NCBI RefSeq assembly: GCF_029846275.1
Contig: NZ_JARVWS010000002.1
Coordinates: forward strand, 682,001 to 746,000
DNA length: 64,000 bases
Direction of reading: 5' to 3'
Source: Nocardioides sp. CER19
Lineage (GTDB): Bacteria > Actinomycetota > Actinomycetes > Propionibacteriales > Nocardioidaceae
In this document: one piece after another, positions 1-8,975 of the stretch
Position numbering within the stretch: the first letter of the stretch is position 1
How the letters are laid out: each line of letters begins with the position of its first letter
Notes under the pieces: model-generated
What the model was told of the DNA's origin: nothing
Seen by the model: only the letters and a program-made list of their open reading frames with translations
The model's database searches: none
Made by a program: the position numbers and the translations under genes

Positions 1-1356
1 GTCGACATCACCGTCAAGGTGTCCGGCATCGCCTCCACCGACGGCGCCACCCTGGCCGACCAGACGTGGGCGTTCCACACCAGCGGTGATGACTCCATCG
101 CGGCGCCGCAGTCGATGTTCGGCGACCTCACGCCGGCGACCGCGTCGGCCAACGACGGCTCTGCGGTCGAGCTGGGCGCGGCGTTCGTGCCGGCCCAGGA
201 CGGCAAGATCAAGTCGGTCCGGTTCTTCAAGGGCGACGGCAACGGCGGGACCCACACCGGTTCCGTCTGGGACTCCGCGGGCAACCGTCTCGGCACGGTG
301 ACCTTCGCCAACGAGACCGCGAGCGGCTGGCAGACGGCCAACTTCGCCACGCCGATCCCGGTCAGCGAGGGGAAGACCTACGTGGTCTCCTACCTGGCGC
401 CGCAGGGACACTACGCGACGACGCCGAGCTTCTTCACCAGCCCGTACGTCTCCGGTGACCTGACGGCACCGGCCACGACGAACGGTCGCTACCTCTACGG
501 CGGTGGCCTCCCGACGTACAGCTACAACGCGACGAACTACTTCGTCGACGTCGTGTACGTCGCCGACCCGCCGTCGATCTCGGTGGCCGGCCGGACGCCG
601 ACGAACGGGGCGACCGACATCGGGACGGGCGCGACGGCGTCGATGACCTTCTCCACCGCGATCGCGAACGGCTGGTCGATGACGGCGAGCGCCGGGCCGA
701 ACCCGGTCGCCGGGACGGCGGCGCTGTCCGCGGACGCCAAGACGCTCACGTTCACGCCGAGCTCGGCGCTGCCGGCCGACACCGACATCACGGTGACGGT
801 GAGCGGGGTGGTCTCGATGAAGGGGGCCGTGCTGCCGACGCAGACCTGGACGTTCCACACCGAGCCCCAGGCAACCGCGTTCGCCACCCTGTTCACCACG
901 CAGGTGCCGGCGACGCCGTCAGCGTCGGACTCGTCCTCGGTCGAGCTCGGCACCGTGTTCACCCCGTCGGTGGCGGGCCAGGTGACCGGCATCCGGTTCT
1001 ACAAGGGCACCGGCAACACCGGCACGCACACCGGCTCGATCTGGAGCTCGACGGGCACCCGCCTCGCGACGGTCACGTTCACCAACGAGACCGCGACGGG
1101 CTGGCAGCTCGCCAAGCTGGCGACGCCGCTCGCGGTGTCGGCCGGGCAGAGCTACGTCGTGTCCTACTACGCGCCCAACGGCCACTACTCGACCACGAGC
1201 GCGTTCTTCACCGGCGGCTTCACCAACGGTGTGCTGTCGGCGCCGGCCACCGGCAACGGGCGCTACCTCTACACCGCGAACGGCGGGTTCCCGACCAACT
1301 CGTGGAACGCCACCAACTACTTCGCCGACATCGAGATGCGATACGCGGTGCCATGA
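1..1356 (+). CDS. Partial surface protein, alternating Ig-like and DUF4082 domains
   Basis: The frame is open from base 1, so the N-terminus lies upstream of the window and 451 residues are visible. They read as the tail of an SbsA-type Ig-like (Big_5) domain (about 1-28), a DUF4082 domain (40-181), a complete Ig-like domain (185-283, ending TWTFHT like the first) and a second DUF4082 domain (290-450). Both DUF4082 copies carry the GTHTGS and NYF signatures. No catalytic motif is visible. By domain type it is extracellular, and by position it belongs with the polysaccharide locus; a glycan-contact or matrix role is inference. Its stop codon overlaps the ATG of the flippase gene (ATGA), suggesting translational coupling. 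Two other DUF4082 proteins lie at the far end of this locus. Confidence 0.85.
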   Translation, partial: VDITVKVSGIASTDGATLADQTWAFHTSGDDSIAAPQSMFGDLTPATASANDGSAVELGAAFVPAQDGKIKSVRFFKGDGNGGTHTGSVWDSAGNRLGTVTFANETASGWQTANFATPIPVSEGKTYVVSYLAPQGHYATTPSFFTSPYVSGDLTAPATTNGRYLYGGGLPTYSYNATNYFVDVVYVADPPSISVAGRTPTNGATDIGTGATASMTFSTAIANGWSMTASAGPNPVAGTAALSADAKTLTFTPSSALPADTDITVTVSGVVSMKGAVLPTQTWTFHTEPQATAFATLFTTQVPATPSASDSSSVELGTVFTPSVAGQVTGIRFYKGTGNTGTHTGSIWSSTGTRLATVTFTNETATGWQLAKLATPLAVSAGQSYVVSYYAPNGHYSTTSAFFTGGFTNGVLSAPATGNGRYLYTANGGFPTNSWNATNYFADIEMRYAVP

Positions 1357-2885
1357 CGGCCGACGTGACAGAGACCGCGGCGCCCTCCCTGGAGGGGCGG
1401 ATCAGGAAGGGCGCCCTGTGGGGCGTGCTCAACAACCTCGGGCTGCGCTTCGCCAACATCGCCGTGATGGCGGTCGTCGTACGACTGGTGACGCACCACG
1501 AGTTCGGCGTCTTCGCGGTGGCGCTCACCGTCGCGGTGGTCGTCGGTGGCTTCGCGGACTGGGGGGTCTCGGCGTTCCTCATGCGGGGCGACCACGACCC
1601 CGACGAGGTGGCGCCGACGGTCACGTTCATCTCCGTGCTCAGCGGCGCCGTCCTGGCCGGGCTGGTCGCCCTCGCGGCGCCGTGGCTCGCCAGCGCGCTG
1701 GGCGCCCCGGACGCGACCGGTCCGATCCGGGTGATGTCGCTGTGCCTGCTGTTCGGGGGCATGGCCGCGGTGCCGACCGCGCTGCTCGCCCGGGAGTTCC
1801 GCCAGGACCGGATCATGCTGTCCAACGTCGTCGGCTTCGTGCCCGCGAACATCCTCCTGGTCGTTCTCGCCTTCCACGGGTCGGGCGCGATGGCCTTCGC
1901 GTGGTCGCGGGTCGCGACCGTGGTCTTCCAGTGCCTCGCGGCCGCGTTCCTCGTGGGGCGCGTCTACCTGCCCCGGCTGGAGACGCGGCACCTGCGCGTC
2001 GTCCTCGTCTTCGGGCTGCCGCTGGCCGGTGCCAACCTCGTGAACTACGCGCTGGTCAACGCCGACTACGCGCTCATCGGCCACCAGCTCGGCCCCGCCC
2101 TGCTCGGCGTCTACCTGCTGGCCTTCAACGTCTGCTCGTGGTCGATGGCGGTGCTGAGCGCCGCCATCAACGGGGTCGCGATGCCGGCGTTCTCAAGGGT
2201 CGGCGACGACGGCGACCTCCTGCACGCCGCGCTGCGACGGTCGGCGCGGGCGGTCAGTCTCGTCGCGCTGCCCATCTCCGTGCTCACGTTCGCCCTCGCG
2301 CGCCCGCTCGTCACCACGCTCTACGGCGGCACGTGGGCGGCGTCGATCCCGGTCCTCGAGGTGCTGTCGGTCTACGGCGGCCTGTTCGTGGTCATCTCGC
2401 TGCTGTCCAACCTGCTGGTCGGCCGGGGGCGCACGGCCCGTGCGCTGGTGATCCAGGTGGCGTGGATCCTCACGCTGGTGCCCGCGATGCTGGTCGGCTC
2501 CCACCTGACCGGCCTGCGGGGGGTGGCCTGGGCGCACGTCGCGGTGCTCGTCGCGATCGTCCTGCCGCTGTACCTCTGGTCGGTCGGTCAGCTGGTGCCG
2601 CGCGCGGTGCGCGCGGTCGCCGTGGCGACGCTCCCGCCCCTGTTCACCGCCACCGTCGCCGGCGCCGCGGCGGCAGCTGCCGCCGCCCTGCCCGGACCGC
2701 CCGCGACGCGACTGCTGCTCGGCGGGCTCGCCGGCGGGGCGACGTACGTCCTGCTCTCGGCGCCGATGCTGGCCGACTTCGTGTCGCCGCACCGGCTCGG
2801 GCCGCTGGCGCGGCTGATCGACCCGCTGCGCGACCTCGGCCGCCGCGTGATGCCCGACGGCTCCCGCGCGGCGCAGGAGCAGTGA
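1353..2885 (+). CDS. Wzx-like oligosaccharide flippase
   Basis: This 510-residue integral membrane protein of the polysaccharide biosynthesis (MATE/MVF, Wzx-like) superfamily should flip lipid-linked oligosaccharide across the cytoplasmic membrane. Visible features are a short charged N-terminus (EGRIRKGALWGVLNNLGLRF, typical of the family), a dozen or more hydrophobic segments, and the usual overall length. The ATG at 1353 overlaps the preceding stop and was chosen over an in-frame ATG at 1302 that would lie inside the upstream gene. It sits just before a glycosyltransferase gene, in keeping with a Wzx/Wzy pathway; the matching Wzy-like polymerase is at 12636. The sugar substrate cannot be told from sequence. 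Confidence 0.88.
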   Translation: MTADVTETAAPSLEGRIRKGALWGVLNNLGLRFANIAVMAVVVRLVTHHEFGVFAVALTVAVVVGGFADWGVSAFLMRGDHDPDEVAPTVTFISVLSGAVLAGLVALAAPWLASALGAPDATGPIRVMSLCLLFGGMAAVPTALLAREFRQDRIMLSNVVGFVPANILLVVLAFHGSGAMAFAWSRVATVVFQCLAAAFLVGRVYLPRLETRHLRVVLVFGLPLAGANLVNYALVNADYALIGHQLGPALLGVYLLAFNVCSWSMAVLSAAINGVAMPAFSRVGDDGDLLHAALRRSARAVSLVALPISVLTFALARPLVTTLYGGTWAASIPVLEVLSVYGGLFVVISLLSNLLVGRGRTARALVIQVAWILTLVPAMLVGSHLTGLRGVAWAHVAVLVAIVLPLYLWSVGQLVPRAVRAVAVATLPPLFTATVAGAAAAAAAALPGPPATRLLLGGLAGGATYVLLSAPMLADFVSPHRLGPLARLIDPLRDLGRRVMPDGSRAAQEQ

Positions 2886-2904
2886 TGGCCCCGGTGATGG
2901 CATC

Positions 2905-5097
2905 GTGACGACCGAACCCGAGACCACGCGCCCGCGGCTGCTCTTCTTCCGGTGGACCCGGCCGGGCCAGCCGGGGTTCCTCCTCCAGCACCTCGAGGAG
3001 CAGCTGGCCTGCCTGCGGCTGTTCTTCGACGTCGTGCTCGTCGACCGCGACTGCGACTACGACGAGGAGTGCGACCGCCACCAGCCCGACCTGGTGCTGT
3101 TCGAGTCGGGCGTCTACGTGGGTCCGCGGCAGGTCCGCAACGTGCACACGCACCCCGAGATCCCGAAGATCGGCTTCCTCAACGGCGACGCGTTCGACCC
3201 GGTCCGGGCCGTGTTCGTCTCGGACATGGCGCAGTGGGGGGTCGAGACGTTCTTCACCGTCTCGGCGTCGATGGCTGACTACACCCCCGAGATCGCCGAC
3301 CGGCTGTTCTGCTGGCCCAACTTCGTCGACCCCGCCGTCCACCGCGACCACGGGCTCCCGAAGGTCGTCCCGATCATCCTGACCGGGAGCCAGGCGCGGC
3401 ACTACCCGTGGCGCAACCGGGTCAGCCGCGTGCTGTCGCAGCACTACCCGGTGCTGACGATGCCGCACTTCGGCTGGGCCGAGTCGACCGGAGCCCGACG
3501 GATGTCGATCGGCGAGTCCTACTCGAGGCTGATCGGGTCGGCGGCGCTGGCGCCCAGCTGCGGCAGCTTCACGCGCGACCTCGTGCGCAAGCACCTCGAG
3601 ATCCCGGCCGCCCGCACCTGCCTCATCGCCGAGCGGACGCCCGTGCTCGAGGCGGCCGGGTACGTCGACATGGTCAACTGCGTCTTCGCCGACGCCGACG
3701 ACGTGATCGACAAGGTGGACCACCTGCTGGCCGATCCCGACGAGCTGGCGGCGATCACCGACGCCGGGCACCGGCTCGTGCACGGTCGGCACACCGCCGC
3801 GCACCGACGGCAGATCAGGGACTGGTACGACCTCGTGTCGGCCACGGGCTCGACCGACGGCATCGTCCAGGAGCACCCGCTGGCGCCGTTGACGCGTCCG
3901 GCGGCGTCGGCTCGCTCGACCGAGCCCTCGGCCCGGCCCTCGGTCGGTGCGGGGGAGGCCGTCGACCGGGAGCTCGTCCGGCGCGGTTGGGCGGCCCTGG
4001 AGCGAGGCCGCCGCGACGCGGCCGTGCGGGCCTTCACCGGCGCCTCGAACTACCAGTACATGCCCGAGGCCGAGGTCGGGAAGGCGGTCGCCCGCCTGCT
4101 CGACGGAGACGCCGCCGGTGCCGACGCGACCGTCGTGACGCTGCTCGACCACAACGACCGGCTCTACGGGCCGGTGGACCCCGACCCCGTCCAGTGGGCG
4201 GTGCACGTATGGGCGCTCCTCTGCCGGGGAGCCCTGGATGAGGCGTCCGCAGCGGCGGCACAGCATCCCGGTCTGCGGCATCCGACGCTCGAGCGTGTCC
4301 GCGCGGTCGTCGAACAGGTGACGGGCGTGCCTCCGGCCCGCGTCGCCGCGCCGGTCCGGGCGTCGGTCAGCCCGTTGCCTGCGAGCTCCTGGGCCGAGTG
4401 GCTCGACACCGTCCGCACGACGCTGGTCCGCAACGGGCAGGGCGAGGTCGCCGCCGGCATCGCCCGGCTGGCCGACGAACCCGACCCGGCCGACCGGACC
4501 GACCGGACCGATCCGGTCCCCGGCGCCGTCCGTCCGGTGGCGGCCGCGCCCGCCCCGCCGGCACGGCAACCGCGCCGGCGGCAGTCCGTGGCCGTCGTAC
4601 GGCGGGGGTGGGGGGCGGTGCGCGCCGGCCTGCGCGAACGGGTCCGCGAGACGGCCCGCCGATGGGTGAGTGCCGCCTGGCTCGCGGCGCTCGACGACGC
4701 CGTCGAGCGCGAGGACCTGGACCGGCTGGTCGTCGTCGGCCGCTCCCGGCTGGACCTGCACGAGCGCTCCCTGCGGCTGGCCGCGGCGCGGAACCCGCGG
4801 ATGCCGGAAGTGGTCCCCGTCGCCGCCGGTGAGCCGACGCCGGTGCCGGACCTGGCGACCCTCGTCTACCTCGGCCCGCGCTCTGATCTGCCGGAGGCCG
4901 ACGCCGAGGACCTCGCCGGCACCCTGGCCGCCGCGCGCGTCGTCGTGGTCGTCGGCACGCTCCGCCCCGGCGCCGTCCGCCTCGTCGACGAGCTGGTCGA
5001 CACCGGCGACTTCGAGATCGTCGACTCCGCCACCAGACGCGGCGGCTACATCGTGCTTCGACACCGCCTCGGCCACCTCCATCGCGCCACCCGTTGA
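2905..5097 (+). CDS. CgeB-like glycosyltransferase with TPR-like and Rossmann-like extensions
   Basis: The protein has 730 residues from a GTG start; there is no better start between the flippase stop and 2905. Residues 1-310 match the CgeB/YkvP-type GT-B glycosyltransferase fold (LLFFRW near the N-terminus, the segment SYSRLIGSAALAPSCGSFTRD, then LEIPAARTCLIAER and the DVIDKVDHLLADPDE helix). A Ser/Ala-rich linker (about 325-355) leads to a helical, TPR-like stretch (355-480), a basic patch (545-590) and a C-terminal alpha/beta domain (600-730) with TLVYLG and RVVVVVGTL strands. Only the first part can be assigned with confidence. The stop codon TGA (5095-5097) lies inside the first unit of the 22-bp repeat array, so the last codons come from repeat sequence. 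Confidence 0.72.
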   Translation: MTTEPETTRPRLLFFRWTRPGQPGFLLQHLEEQLACLRLFFDVVLVDRDCDYDEECDRHQPDLVLFESGVYVGPRQVRNVHTHPEIPKIGFLNGDAFDPVRAVFVSDMAQWGVETFFTVSASMADYTPEIADRLFCWPNFVDPAVHRDHGLPKVVPIILTGSQARHYPWRNRVSRVLSQHYPVLTMPHFGWAESTGARRMSIGESYSRLIGSAALAPSCGSFTRDLVRKHLEIPAARTCLIAERTPVLEAAGYVDMVNCVFADADDVIDKVDHLLADPDELAAITDAGHRLVHGRHTAAHRRQIRDWYDLVSATGSTDGIVQEHPLAPLTRPAASARSTEPSARPSVGAGEAVDRELVRRGWAALERGRRDAAVRAFTGASNYQYMPEAEVGKAVARLLDGDAAGADATVVTLLDHNDRLYGPVDPDPVQWAVHVWALLCRGALDEASAAAAQHPGLRHPTLERVRAVVEQVTGVPPARVAAPVRASVSPLPASSWAEWLDTVRTTLVRNGQGEVAAGIARLADEPDPADRTDRTDPVPGAVRPVAAAPAPPARQPRRRQSVAVVRRGWGAVRAGLRERVRETARRWVSAAWLAALDDAVEREDLDRLVVVGRSRLDLHERSLRLAAARNPRMPEVVPVAAGEPTPVPDLATLVYLGPRSDLPEADAEDLAGTLAAARVVVVVGTLRPGAVRLVDELVDTGDFEIVDSATRRGGYIVLRHRLGHLHRATR

Positions 5098-5630
5098 CTT
5101 CCGGGTTCTTGCCCGTCGACTTCCGGGTTCTTGCCCGTCGACTTTGGGGTTCTTGCCCGTCGACTTCCCGGTTGCTGCCCGGCGCCAGGACAGCAAACCG
5201 GAAGTCGACGGGCGACAACACCCCTCTCGACGGGCACGAAAGCCAATCTCGAGGGGCACGCAAGCCGATCTCGAGGGGCAGGAACCCCGATCTCGAGGGG
5301 CAGGAACGCCGATCTCGAGGGGCAGGAACGCCGATCTCGAGGGGCAGGAACCCCGATCTCGAGGGGCAGGAACCCCGATCTCGAGGGGCAGGAACGCCGA
5401 TCTCGAGGGGCAGGAACGCCGATCTCGAGGGGCAGGAACCCCGATCTCGAGGGGCAGGAACGCCAATGTCGAGGGGCAGGAACGCCGATCTCGAGGGGCA
5501 GGAACGCCGATCTCGAGGGGCAGGAACGCCGATCTCGAGGGGCAGGAACGCCGATCTCGAGGGGCAGGAACCCCGATCTCGAGGGGCAGGAACGCCGATC
5601 TCGAGGGGCGACAACCCGGGTCTCGGCGGG
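5090..5630. repeat. Two-armed array of 24 modular 22-bp repeats
   Basis: Four left-oriented units (5090-5177, core GTCGACTTCCGGGTTCTTG) and twenty right-oriented units (5191-5630, core CGATCTCGAGGGG preceded by CAGGAAC) run in strict 22-bp register on either side of a 13-bp centre (5178-5190). Left and right units are reverse complements of one another in consensus. Units next to the centre are the most diverged, the 15 units at 5279-5608 are nearly identical (GAACGCC or GAACCCC variants), and the last unit (5609-5630) ends CTCGGCGGG. All six reading frames are open through the array; since 22 is not a multiple of three, this is not a protein repeat. There are no variable spacers, so it is not CRISPR. 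The rest of the 676-bp gap (5631-5773) holds a short CCCC/GGGG hairpin near 5688-5702 and the upstream region of the next gene, with nothing else recognised. Confidence 0.93.
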
Positions 5631-5773
5631 GTGGGGGAGAGCAGGCGTGCGGGCCGTCACGGGGTGGGTCGGGCGCTCCCCAAGTTGGGGGATAAGGCGG
5701 TCGCACCGACCGCGGCGCGACGTGCGTCCGCCGAAATGGACCAAGCAAGCTCGTCGAACGCCGAAGAGGAACG

Positions 5774-6844
5774 ATGACGACAACGGAGCCCCTTGGGGTG
5801 GGGGTGGTGGGCGCCGGTTACTGGGGCCCGAACCTCATCCGCAACTTCCGTACGAACGCCGACTGGGACCTCGTCGCCGTCTGCGATCTCGACACCGCCC
5901 GGGCGGAGGGAGTGGTCGGCGCCCGCAGCGGCGTGCTGGTCACCGACAGCCTGGACGAGGTGCTCGACCGCGACGACGTGGACGCGATCGCCATCGCGAC
6001 CCCGGCGCGGACCCACCAGCCGATCGCCGAGGCGGCGCTGCGTGCGGGCAAGCACGTCCTGGTCGAGAAGCCGCTGGCCGACAGCGTCGCCGCCGGCCGC
6101 TCGATGGTCCAGACCGCCCGGGAGCAGGGCCTGGTCCTGATGACCGACCACACGTTCTGCTACACGCCGGCGGTCCAGAAGATCCGCGAGCTGGTGGCCG
6201 GCGGGTCGCTCGGCGAGATCCTCTTCGTCGACTCCGTCCGGATCAACCTCGGCCTCGTGCAGCCCGACGTCGACGTGTTCTGGGACCTGGCGCCGCACGA
6301 CCTGTCGATCCTCGACTACATCCTGCCGGACGGGCTGCGGCCCACCGGCGTGGCGGCGCAGGGCGCCGACCCGATCCGCGCGGGCAAGCCGTGCGTCGGC
6401 TACCTCTCCCTGCCGCTCGCCGGCGGCGCGCTCGCCCACGTGCACGTCAACTGGCTCAGCCCGACCAAGATCCGCCAGATGGTCATCGGAGGCAGCGAGC
6501 GCACGCTGGTCTGGGACGACCTCAACCCGCAGCAGCGGCTGAGCGTCTTCGACCGCGGCGTCGACCTCGTGCAGCAGACGGTGGACAGCGCCGACCGGCG
6601 TACCGCCTCCATCAACTACCGACTGGGCGACACCTGGGCCCCGGCCCTCCCGGAGCGGGAGGCGCTCGGGCAGATGGTCACCGAGTTCGCCGCCAGCATC
6701 CGGGAGGGCCGATCCCCGGCCACGGACGGTACGGCGGGGCTGCGGGTGCTCTCCGTGCTCGAGGCGGCCGCCACCAGCCTGCGGGCGCGGGGCGCTCAGG
6801 TGGACGTCGCCGACCTCGAGCCCACCCTGGAGCTGGTCCGATGA
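5774..6844 (+). CDS. Gfo/Idh/MocA-family nucleotide-sugar dehydrogenase
   Basis: The 356-residue NAD(P)-dependent oxidoreductase has an N-terminal Rossmann motif GVVGAGYWGPN (about 9-19), the family EKPLA signature (about 98-102) and a C-terminal alpha/beta substrate domain containing WDLAPHD (about 174-180). The closest functional types are WlbA/WbpB-like UDP-N-acetylglucosaminuronate 3-dehydrogenases, which make a 3-keto sugar for later transamination. Two DegT aminotransferases downstream fit this, but the substrate is inferred. It is the first gene of a tight chain (5774-11915) in which every stop overlaps the next start. A purine-rich GAAGAGGA precedes the ATG. The gene is preceded by the large 22-bp repeat array. 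Confidence 0.85.
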   Translation: MTTTEPLGVGVVGAGYWGPNLIRNFRTNADWDLVAVCDLDTARAEGVVGARSGVLVTDSLDEVLDRDDVDAIAIATPARTHQPIAEAALRAGKHVLVEKPLADSVAAGRSMVQTAREQGLVLMTDHTFCYTPAVQKIRELVAGGSLGEILFVDSVRINLGLVQPDVDVFWDLAPHDLSILDYILPDGLRPTGVAAQGADPIRAGKPCVGYLSLPLAGGALAHVHVNWLSPTKIRQMVIGGSERTLVWDDLNPQQRLSVFDRGVDLVQQTVDSADRRTASINYRLGDTWAPALPEREALGQMVTEFAASIREGRSPATDGTAGLRVLSVLEAAATSLRARGAQVDVADLEPTLELVR

Positions 6845-7836
6845 ACCTCCAGGGAGCCCGCGTCCTGGTGACCGGCGGTGCCGGCACCATCGCCTCGACG
6901 ATCACCGACCAGCTCGTCGCGGCCGGCGTCGCCCACGTCGACGTCCTGGACAACCTGGTCCGCGGACGGCGGGCGAACCTCGACGAGGCGATCGCCAGCG
7001 GCCGGGTCACGCTCGTCGAGGGGGACATCCGCGACCGCGACCTCGTCCACGACCTCTCCCGCGGCAAGGACCTGGTGTTCCACCAGGCGGCGATCCGGAT
7101 CACCCAGTGCGCCGAGGAGCCGCGGCTGGCGCTGGAGGTGCTCGTCGACGGCACCTTCAACGTGGTCGAGGCGGCGGCCGACGCGGGCGTCGGCAAGCTG
7201 GTCTACGCCTCGTCGGCGTCGGTCTACGGCCTCGCCGAGGAGTTCCCGACCACCGAGCGGCACCACCACCACAACAACGACACCCTCTACGGCGCGGCGA
7301 AGTCCTTCAACGAGGGCCTGGTCCGCAGCTTCCGCGCGATGCGCGGCCTCGACTACGTCGGCCTGGCCTACTTCAACGTCTACGGCCCGCGGATGGACGT
7401 CCACGGCGCCTACACCGAGGTGCTCGTGCGTTGGATGGAGCGCATCGACGACGGCCTCCCGCCGCTGATCTTCGGCGACGGGCGGCAGACGATGGACTTC
7501 GTCTGCGTGCCCGACATCGCCCGTGCCAACGTCCTCGCCGCCGCCAGCGACATCGTCCAGGGGCGCTACAACATCGCCAGCGGCACCGAGACCAGCCTGC
7601 TCGAGCTGGCCGAGGCCCTGCTCCGGGTGATGGGCTCCGACCTCGGGGTCGAGCACGGCCCCGAGCGGGCCGTCAACGGCGTCACTCGCCGGCTCGCCGA
7701 CATCGGCGCCGCCCGGCGCGACCTCGGCTGGGAGCCGACCATCGGGCTCGAGGACGGGCTTCGCATGCTCGTCGACTGGTGGCGGCCGCTCCGCGACGAG
7801 ATCGCCGCCGGCCGCTCGCTCCTGGTGACGTCATGA
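6841..7836 (+). CDS. NAD-dependent sugar epimerase/dehydratase (extended SDR)
   Basis: The 331-residue extended short-chain dehydrogenase/reductase shows TGGAGTIAS near the N-terminus (GxxGxxG cofactor loop), the SSASVYG strand with the catalytic Ser/Thr region, and YGAAK (the YxxxK catalytic pair). It resembles UDP-glucose 4-epimerase/WbpP-like enzymes acting on UDP-hexoses. A His/Asn run (HHHHNN) precedes the YGAAK motif, in the place where relatives carry HNN. ATG 6841 overlaps the upstream stop and its own stop overlaps the next ATG. It probably supplies or modifies the nucleotide sugar used by the flanking dehydrogenase and aminotransferases; the exact reaction is not decidable from sequence. 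Confidence 0.85.
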   Translation: MNLQGARVLVTGGAGTIASTITDQLVAAGVAHVDVLDNLVRGRRANLDEAIASGRVTLVEGDIRDRDLVHDLSRGKDLVFHQAAIRITQCAEEPRLALEVLVDGTFNVVEAAADAGVGKLVYASSASVYGLAEEFPTTERHHHHNNDTLYGAAKSFNEGLVRSFRAMRGLDYVGLAYFNVYGPRMDVHGAYTEVLVRWMERIDDGLPPLIFGDGRQTMDFVCVPDIARANVLAAASDIVQGRYNIASGTETSLLELAEALLRVMGSDLGVEHGPERAVNGVTRRLADIGAARRDLGWEPTIGLEDGLRMLVDWWRPLRDEIAAGRSLLVTS

Positions 7837-8975
7837 CCCGCGTCAACGTCATGCAGCCGTGGCTCGGCGAGGAGGAGGCGGCCGCGCTGGCCGACGTCAT
7901 CGCCTCGGGCTGGGTCGCCCAGGGTCCGCGGGTCGCGGCCTTCGAGCAGGCGTTCGCGGAGAGCCAGCAGGCGTCGTACGCCGTGGCGACCTCGAACTGC
8001 ACGACCGCGCTCCACCTCGCCCTCGTCGTGGCCGGGATCGGCCCGGGCGACGACGTCGTGGTGCCGTCGTTCTCGTTCATCGCCACCGCCAACGCCCCGA
8101 CGTACGTCGGCGCGCGACCGGTCTTCGCCGACGTCGACGGGACGACCGGCAACCTCACCGCCGGGACCGTCGAGCAGGCGCTGACGAGCCGGACCCGTGC
8201 CGTCATCGCCGTCGACCAGGGCGGCGTGCCCGTCGACATCGGCGCCCTGCGTGCCCTCTGCGACCCGCGCGGCATCGTCGTGGTCGAGGACGCCGCCTGC
8301 GCCGCCGGCTCGACCTACCGCGGCCGGCCGGTCGGCGTCGAGGCGGAGATCGCCGCGTGGTCGTTCCACCCCCGCAAGATCCTCACCACGGGAGAGGGCG
8401 GGATGCTGACGACGTCGCGCGCCGACTGGGCCGACCGCGCCCGCAAGCTGCGCGAGCACGCGATGAGCGCATCGGCGGCCGCCCGGCACCAGAGCGTGCT
8501 GGCGCCGCCGGAGCAGTACGACGAGATCGGCTTCAACTACCGGATGACCGACCTGCAGGCCGCGGTCGGGCTGGTCCAGCTGGCCCGGCTGCCCGAGGCG
8601 GTCGCCCGGCGACGTGAGCTGGCGGCGGCGTACGCGAAGGAGATCGGCGAGATCTACGGCCTGCGCGCCGTCGCCGACCCGTCGTGGGGCACCTCCAACT
8701 TCCAGTCCTTCTGGGTCGAGGTCGGGCACGGCTACCCGGTCGACCGCGAGGGCCTGATGGCGGCCCTGGCCGCCGCCGAGATCTCGGCGCGGCGCGGCAT
8801 CATGGCCGCCCACCGCCAGCCGGCGTACGCCGACCGCGACACCGGCGGTGTCGCGCTCCACGTCACCGAGTGGCTCACCGACGCGACGCTGATCCTCCCG
8901 CTCTTCCACCAGATGTCCGAGTCGGAGCAGGCCCGCGTCATCGACGTCCTGCGTGACCCGAGGAGCGTGCTGTGA
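7833..8975 (+). CDS. DegT/DnrJ/EryC1-family PLP aminotransferase (first copy)
   Basis: This 380-residue PLP aminotransferase of the sugar (DegT/DnrJ/EryC1/StrS) family should convert a keto-sugar nucleotide to the amino sugar. The SFHPRK motif places the Schiff-base lysine at about residue 182, followed by TTGEGGM; the FNYRMTDLQAAVG motif near the middle is also typical. The SFHPRKxxTTGEGG form is characteristic of PglE/perosamine-synthase-like C-4 aminotransferases. It is coupled to the epimerase upstream (ATGA) and to a NeuD/PglD-type acetyltransferase downstream (GTGA), a pairing seen in bacillosamine-type pathways. The specific sugar is inferred. Confidence 0.88.
   Translation: MTRVNVMQPWLGEEEAAALADVIASGWVAQGPRVAAFEQAFAESQQASYAVATSNCTTALHLALVVAGIGPGDDVVVPSFSFIATANAPTYVGARPVFADVDGTTGNLTAGTVEQALTSRTRAVIAVDQGGVPVDIGALRALCDPRGIVVVEDAACAAGSTYRGRPVGVEAEIAAWSFHPRKILTTGEGGMLTTSRADWADRARKLREHAMSASAAARHQSVLAPPEQYDEIGFNYRMTDLQAAVGLVQLARLPEAVARRRELAAAYAKEIGEIYGLRAVADPSWGTSNFQSFWVEVGHGYPVDREGLMAALAAAEISARRGIMAAHRQPAYADRDTGGVALHVTEWLTDATLILPLFHQMSESEQARVIDVLRDPRSVL

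Noticed and set aside
4485..4520. Short ACCGGACCG tandem in the CgeB-like gene
   Set aside because: Codes for a DRTDRTD run in a linker; too short to be more than local slippage.
5191..5630. CRISPR-like regular array
   Set aside because: Repeats abut in 22-bp steps with no unique spacers, and no cas gene is in the window.
2644..5748. Long open frame (about 1030 codons) on the minus strand
   Set aside because: Antisense to the glycosyltransferase gene; Arg/Gly/His-rich composition and no motif. Such frames arise from GC bias.
5094..5777. Repetitive Arg/Gly-rich protein read from the array in several frames
   Set aside because: All six frames are open because of the 22-bp unit. No start with a ribosome-binding site is seen, and the sequence matches the non-coding copies elsewhere.
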